Origin: Apus apus
Lineage: Eukaryota > Chordata > Aves > Apodiformes > Apodidae
Assembly (NCBI RefSeq): GCF_020740795.1
Contig: NC_067282.1
Span: 177,324,274-177,388,273 of the forward strand
Direction of reading: 5' to 3'
Length of the DNA stretch: 64,000 nt
Every line of letters begins with the position of its first letter. Position 1 is the first letter of the stretch. Shown in pieces: positions 58,505 through 64,000 of the stretch. Both the position numbers and the translations under genes were made by a program. The notes under the pieces are model-generated. The model searched no databases. It saw only the letters and a list, made by a program, of their open reading frames with translations, and was not told the origin of the DNA.

Positions 58505-61500
58505 GTAAGTTTTTCACAATTTCTTGATTATTATTGTAGTATAGAAGGCTTTTTAAAAGACTAATTCTTGCCATTGGTGTTTTCTAGGGAAAACAAAGAC
58601 AATATTTTTGTATCTATGTTATTTTTTAATAATTATATATGTTGCATATAACCCCCCCAGTGAATTTCTTAATGTCCATTGACTGGAATCTGGAACCTTT
58701 CCTCAAACTAATTAGTAACTTATCTGAAAGCTAGCTGCAGTAAATTTGAGAGCACTGTTCCTGTAAACCATGGCTATTGTATAAGGACATATAAATCTGA
58801 CTCAAAGATTGATTTTGTTTCCTCTGTACAATGAGAGAGAAAACAAAACAAAAAACGACAAGAAAAATCAATCCAGATTAATGGAAATGGTAAAATACAC
58901 ATATGTCAAACTTCACCTCTTGAATCATAGTGGTTTCAACTATAAATTAATAGAGCACTGTGAATTCTAAGGCTTAACAGTATTATTACTCTGACATAAG
59001 TAGATGACAGTCTAGTATTGCACTGCATTTTGCTTTTGATGAGGACTATTATTTCCAATAGGTATAATATGTAACAATACCACAGCTTGTCACGACTTAA
59101 TCTGAGAAACATGAGAGCTTGCAGCAAATAAATGAGATTTATGAATGTCACTAGTGCACAGGCACTGTTTTGCACAGTACTTACTGAAGTGCTAAGTAAA
59201 TACACTCCTTTTCTTAGGGGAAAAAAAAACCAACAACATCAGGAGGAAAATATTTAGTGGAATTCTATGTTTTCCAAGTAAAAAAAAATATTAAAAAATC
59301 CCCTTCAAATACTTTGATTTCTATAACAGAAATGTGAATGCTACTAACAATTATTTTCAGCACTAAAAAGCATTGATGACCTGAAGGATTTGTTTAGAGA
59401 ACTTGTTTATCTACTACAACAAATCCTTATGCAAACAAGGAGGAACACTTGTTCCCTTCAAAATTTCTGAATCTCCTGTCCATTTATATAAGAGAAGATA
59501 TGCGTAGTGAGCAGCCAGTTGCCTCACAGGCATTAGACTCAGACAGCTATTAGAATATAGAGCAGACTACTGTAAAGTTTACAAGCCTGACAGAGAGCTG
59601 ACTACATTTAAGGGATATAATGGCATTTGTTTCAATAGACACTGCATTTAACCCTATTGGTATGATCCAATATCTACTTAAGCATATGGAAAACAAACAA
59701 ACAAACATGAAAGGAAGCATATGCAAGCCCTATTCAGAGCTCCTAGGGTGGATGAAAAGAGAGACTGAATTATTTTTGTTACTATTATCCATGTCTTAAA
59801 CTATTGCATTTTTTCGTCATTCAAGGATACTTGGTGTGACATAGGGTAAGTTCCCTGGCAATTACAAGTAAATTATTTCAAGTAATTTCTCTGTATTTGG
59901 AATATATGCTGCAACCTCATGTACTTTAGAGTGACTGCCTACATGAACAAAACTCTGGCCCAAAAAAAAGGTGCTTATGTGCTGGAGGGATAATAAATCA
60001 ATTACCTTAGGGCTTTTGACATCCCCAAATTAACATAATTCAAGTCCTGCAGTGAGAGGTAGAAAAAGGTCTAATTTTATTTGGCAATTAGTACTTTATA
60101 CTGAAGTGCTCTGATGTCCCAAACACAAATGTGAAAGAGTAGTGATTACTGATCAAGGTATTAACATTATTTGAATATGTTTAAAGTACATATTAAGTTT
60201 AGGAAATTAAAATTAGAAAATTGGGTTTGAGAAAACAACTAGTTATAAGACTTAAGGTTAAATGAAGACTGATTTAATTGTTTGTTTAGTAGCCCTTCTC
60301 TCAACATACTCTGGAAATCCTTTGAGAAATTCAGCTAGCTTGGACTGTCCCACCTAATTAAATAGCCTAAACTTAAAATTATGCTAAGCTCTGTAGGCAG
60401 CCAGTGCAAAGAGAGGATCATGACACAGTGATGTAAACCTTCATCAGTCTTCCCCATTTCTATCCATTGACTGTAGAGGGAGGCTAGGCAACAGTGCTAT
60501 TAATTTGGGTGTCTCTGTTCAAGGCTTACAATTAGATTAAAAGAATCTGGGCTTTTATATTGACTTAAAAATCATGTAATGTTCTCCATTAAATCCATCT
60601 GTTCAAAAGATATGCTCGAAATAAATGCAAGGCATCATCTGCCATCAAATTAGCTTCCTAAATGACTTGATACTAAATTTAGCGAGGACAACAGCAAATC
60701 TCCCTTTGGATTTCACTGGTCCAGGACCAACATACAGTAACTGACATTGTTTATCTCAGTTTCATTAATAATTTCTGAGGTTGTTGGGTTTTTTTCTCAG
60801 AAGTCCTTCTTTTTGTACTGCAATGTTAAAGGAGAGTAGTAATAATTGCAGGTGGGTTGCTGGGGATAGGCTGCAAGGTTTGAAATCTTAGTGACCTTGG
60901 GTAGAAACAGTTTCCAAATGCAATTTGTTAAGTACCATTATATTACATGACAGCTTTGAGAGCAAGGGAATATGAGAACAGTAAAGCCAAAGCCCCTTGG
61001 GGTAGTCAGACAAAATGTAGCAGAACCTGTCTAAATAACACATTTGTTATATCTAGTTTTGTTGCTTTAAAATGTTTTGCTCAGGAGGCAGCTAAGCTCA
61101 GTGAAAGAAATCACCTCATCTCAGCCATCACAAAGGCCTTGCTGTGTACTACATCTGTTCGAACCATTGTGACATACTGCTACCAAATAATAAATTAAAA
61201 AAAAACAACCAACATAATCAAAACCAACCAAACAAAAAACCTAAATACATGATACAAAACTAGATTAAAAATATTCATTTCAGGGTTAAAACATAAGACA
61301 TTAAAACAGATTTCTTGGCTATCATTAAATAACTCTTAAACTCTTTTTCTCTTAAAAAAAAAAGAAAAAAAGCCAGTTTAACCTCAATTCCCAGGTTTAC
61401 TTTTTTAGATTCCACTTCCAGTGCAGTAGATACACCACGTTTTCTCTATGAGACCACATCTGAGATGAATCAGTCACTCTGTACTACTCACAGTCAAAAG

Positions 61501-63086
61501 AAGTTCATCTAAAAGTACCTTAAGATTGGATCTTTTGTTTGAAGCCTGAGCAAGCTGCACCCAATATATAAAAATATATTGAGGATTTGCTGCCAGAGAT
61601 GAAATCGTGAGATGCCATATTAATTGCTGAAAAATATCAAAAGCTGATGCAGCAGAGAAAGGTGAGGTTTAATCTGCTTTTAGAGGATTCTATGTGTTCA
61701 GCCTACATACTCATTTTATATGCCAGAGTACACAGTAAAAAAGTATTGCACACAAAATTCATCAAAAACTGTTCCAACATTAAAAAAAAATGGCTGAATT
61801 TTAATTAAAAAAAGAAAGCATGGATAATAAAGATATAATTTTATTTCAGTTTAGGTATGTGAAAAAAATCACTGACAACTGCTTAATTGACGATGGAGCC
61901 TAGTTTTACTCTAGGTTACTTAACCATGCAATGGTTACAAGTCAGTTACAGTTATATTTGTTGTGTGCAGTTAAATTAAGCCATCAGGGATTACAAGTTT
62001 CATTTTTTACAATATTTGTTAGGTTTAAGTAAACTAGAGTTTTCTATTTTCAGTTTGAAATAGAAAAAAACCCTCAAACATGAAAAACGGAGGAAAAAGA
62101 AATTGTTATATTTAAATATTTATGCTAGGACTGTTTCTGCAGGTAGTGCATTAATATATTCTCTGAAATGAAGTGTCCTTGATATACTCTTTTAGTGCTT
62201 TATACTGTTCTGTGAGTTAGAGAAGAATCCACACTTACTGGGTATGTTATTTTTGAAGAGTCACTACTCTCGTTTGAAGAAGACTGAAGCAAGAAAACCT
62301 GAATCATCCAAGTAGTCACCATCATAGACGTGCCCAAAGGAGAAATAAAAGTTCAACTTGAAAATTATCTTGAGAAATAAGCCTTCAGAAAGAGATGCTA
62401 AGCCAGGTTAAAAAGGATTGGGATACTATTTTTATGAAAACAACAAGAAGCAGTCCAGCTGAGACTTTTACAGCTAATTGGAACAAATGATGAAGATACA
62501 GTTCCTAGAATACTGCAGTCTTTCCAAATGAAGATCAAAGAAAGACTTGTTCTAAAGGTAGTCTCAGATTATTTAATATTTTTTTGCTAAGTCATCAACA
62601 TAACCTGAAATTCACTGTTGCCTCTCCAAACAAACAATCAAATAGCTCCTTCTAATGAATCACTAACCTTCATATCTACAGAAGTCATGACATTTGTAAG
62701 AGTAGTAAGATGTAAGATATTAAAGTCCAAAAAATGGCTGGCACTGCCTAGAAGATCCAGTGCAGATCCTCAGAGTTCTTCAGCTGGAGAAGCCTCAACT
62801 TTTTTGCTAAGAGTAGACTGCACAGAAGGCAGCTATCACATTTCATGCATCAAGGAGTTCTCTTTCTAACAGTGCAACTCATCTCTTCAAGGAAGCAGTA
62901 ATTTTAGGTTAATTTGGAAATGCTGCTCCATCTGCAAATTAAATTGCACATGCTATTTCACTAAGCTAAAGTCACCTTAACTTTTTCTATTTCATGTTAC
63001 TTCTGCTGCAAGAGGCAGGTAACCCACAGCCTTTTTGTTCTGCCTGGTTTTATTTTTGATCCTTTTCAGCACACTGTAATGTAAGT
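58505..63086. other. AT-rich non-coding stretch
   Basis: No gene supported. It includes an (AAAC)n run at 59690-59707. A 41-base minus-strand segment (60006-60046) has an excellent acceptor (tttttctacctctcactgcag) and a GTAATT donor, but its only open frame does not match the phases of the candidate gene. Confidence 0.45.
59690..59707. repeat. (AAAC)n microsatellite
   Basis: Four to five AAAC units. Confidence 0.8.
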
Positions 63087-63158
63087 GTTGGTCATAGGCT
63101 GGATTTGACAATCTTAAAGGTGTTTTCCAGCCTTCTTAATTCTGTGTGATTCTGTGTG
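63087..63158 (+). mobile_element. CR1 LINE 3' terminal fragment
   Basis: About 70 bases matching the end of the CR1 3' UTR (ggctggatttgacaatc, then aaggtgttttccagcc), ending in two octamer-like units (attctgtgtgattctgtg). Upstream coding sequence is absent. It is a strongly truncated or decayed copy. Confidence 0.75.
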
Positions 63159-64000
63159 AATGACTACTCAATAGACATCAATTTCTTAGTAAAGATGACT
63201 GGCACCTTTACACTCAACAAACCTCAGCCTAATAAACTGCATGACTGAAAACTCTTATAATTTCCTATGTACCTTTATGTCACACACTTTCACAGTGTCA
63301 TCAAACTTGATGGTTGGGGAGTGGGTTTTGCAGCTGTGTGGCCATGATAGAATCATGTGACTCTTAAGTGGTTACTGTAGCAAGCCAGTATAAATCCATA
63401 CCAGATAATCAAAGTCAGCAAGAGAATGAGAAACTGATACTGCTTCCATTTAGTGGTCTGTAATATGCATCTTAAAGTTCCTGTTCTCTAATAGAATAAA
63501 TAGATTTTTTCTTTGCCTGAAAACATCACTGAAAATGACAAAATAAAGCAAGCAAAAAAAAAGAGCACGAAATAAAGAGAATACAGCAATAAAAGAGAAG
63601 AAATTTTCTCAAGTAACGGTATGTAAACTTGTGCCTTGGACAACTCAAATAATTTTTGAACAATGAGTAATTTATGGCCATGTAAAGGCAAGCACCTTCC
63701 TTCATTAATATATCTGTTCTGTTCCCTGTAGAATACACCAGTTAAATAAAATTACCCTAAAAAGCCATTTCCATTGTTATCATTTACACTTTCAGAAAAA
63801 GAATCTTAAAATCCTTTAACTCATGAGCAAGGCCACTTACTGTTAATGCATTTCTCCCTTATATCATTCTTCATAATAAAGTCAACAATTGTGGTGTCAT
63901 AAATGTTCTAAAGAAAAGTAGTATTAACAGGCTTATGGAGATACAGATTTAGATTTTTAAGATTCTTTAATTCATTAAAGCTGGGGCATTTGGACAGCAA
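63159..64000. other. AT-rich non-coding stretch
   Basis: No gene or recognisable repeat apart from short A runs. Confidence 0.5.

Noticed and set aside
60006..60046. 41-base minus-strand segment with an excellent acceptor
   Set aside because: Its only open frame ends in phase 2 and does not fit the candidate chain; chance is likely.
1..64000. Search by eye for tRNA, rRNA, CRISPR-like arrays and long inverted repeats
   Set aside because: None seen. Regularly spaced repeats are absent apart from microsatellites, and no cloverleaf with a conserved T-loop was noticed; small snoRNA or miRNA genes cannot be excluded without folding.

Overview
The window is vertebrate nuclear DNA, almost certainly from a bird. 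It is AT-rich, has no bacterial gene organisation, and its only clearly recognisable coding matter is LINE-derived. The dominant repeat is CR1, the main avian retrotransposon: several copies end in the diagnostic 3' octamer repeat (ATTCTATG)n, preceded by the CR1 3' UTR. No rRNA, tRNA or CRISPR array was found. No complete ordinary gene can be read from start to stop.

Layout. 1-14 kb: AT-rich sequence with a CR1 3' fragment (2512-3155, minus), an older RT fragment (6738-6975, minus) and two possible spliced exons on the minus strand (7069-7173, 8389-8478). 14-21 kb: a degraded RT fragment from a LINE that does not look like CR1 (14265-14470), a CR1 3' end (15971-16345), then a nested pair in which a 1.9-kb CR1 (18175-20089) sits inside an older CR1 split into 17285-18174 and 20090-20310. 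28-34 kb: a CR1 ORF1-like piece, a fairly fresh CR1 flanked by a perfect 13-bp direct repeat (29956-30676), and an unusual CR1 carrying ORF1, endonuclease and early RT segments but no 3' end (32300-33856, minus). 39.5-40.7 kb: a GC-richer block with features of a solitary LTR. 42-64 kb: mostly AT-rich non-coding sequence.

The most interesting non-repeat signal is on the minus strand from about 56.5 kb down to 42.2 kb. A putative terminal exon (42559-42678) has a splice acceptor, a stop codon, a roughly 400-bp 3' UTR-like stretch, an AATAAA signal and an excess of CpG over its surroundings. Five short open segments upstream have splice-like borders and mutually compatible reading phases, and together would encode a Lys/Glu/Gln-rich, possibly coiled-coil C terminus. 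I could not name the protein. I chose the segments partly because their phases fit, so this is a hypothesis. Everything else is decayed transposon sequence, simple repeats or non-coding DNA. I see no convincing new defence, mobile or biosynthetic system.
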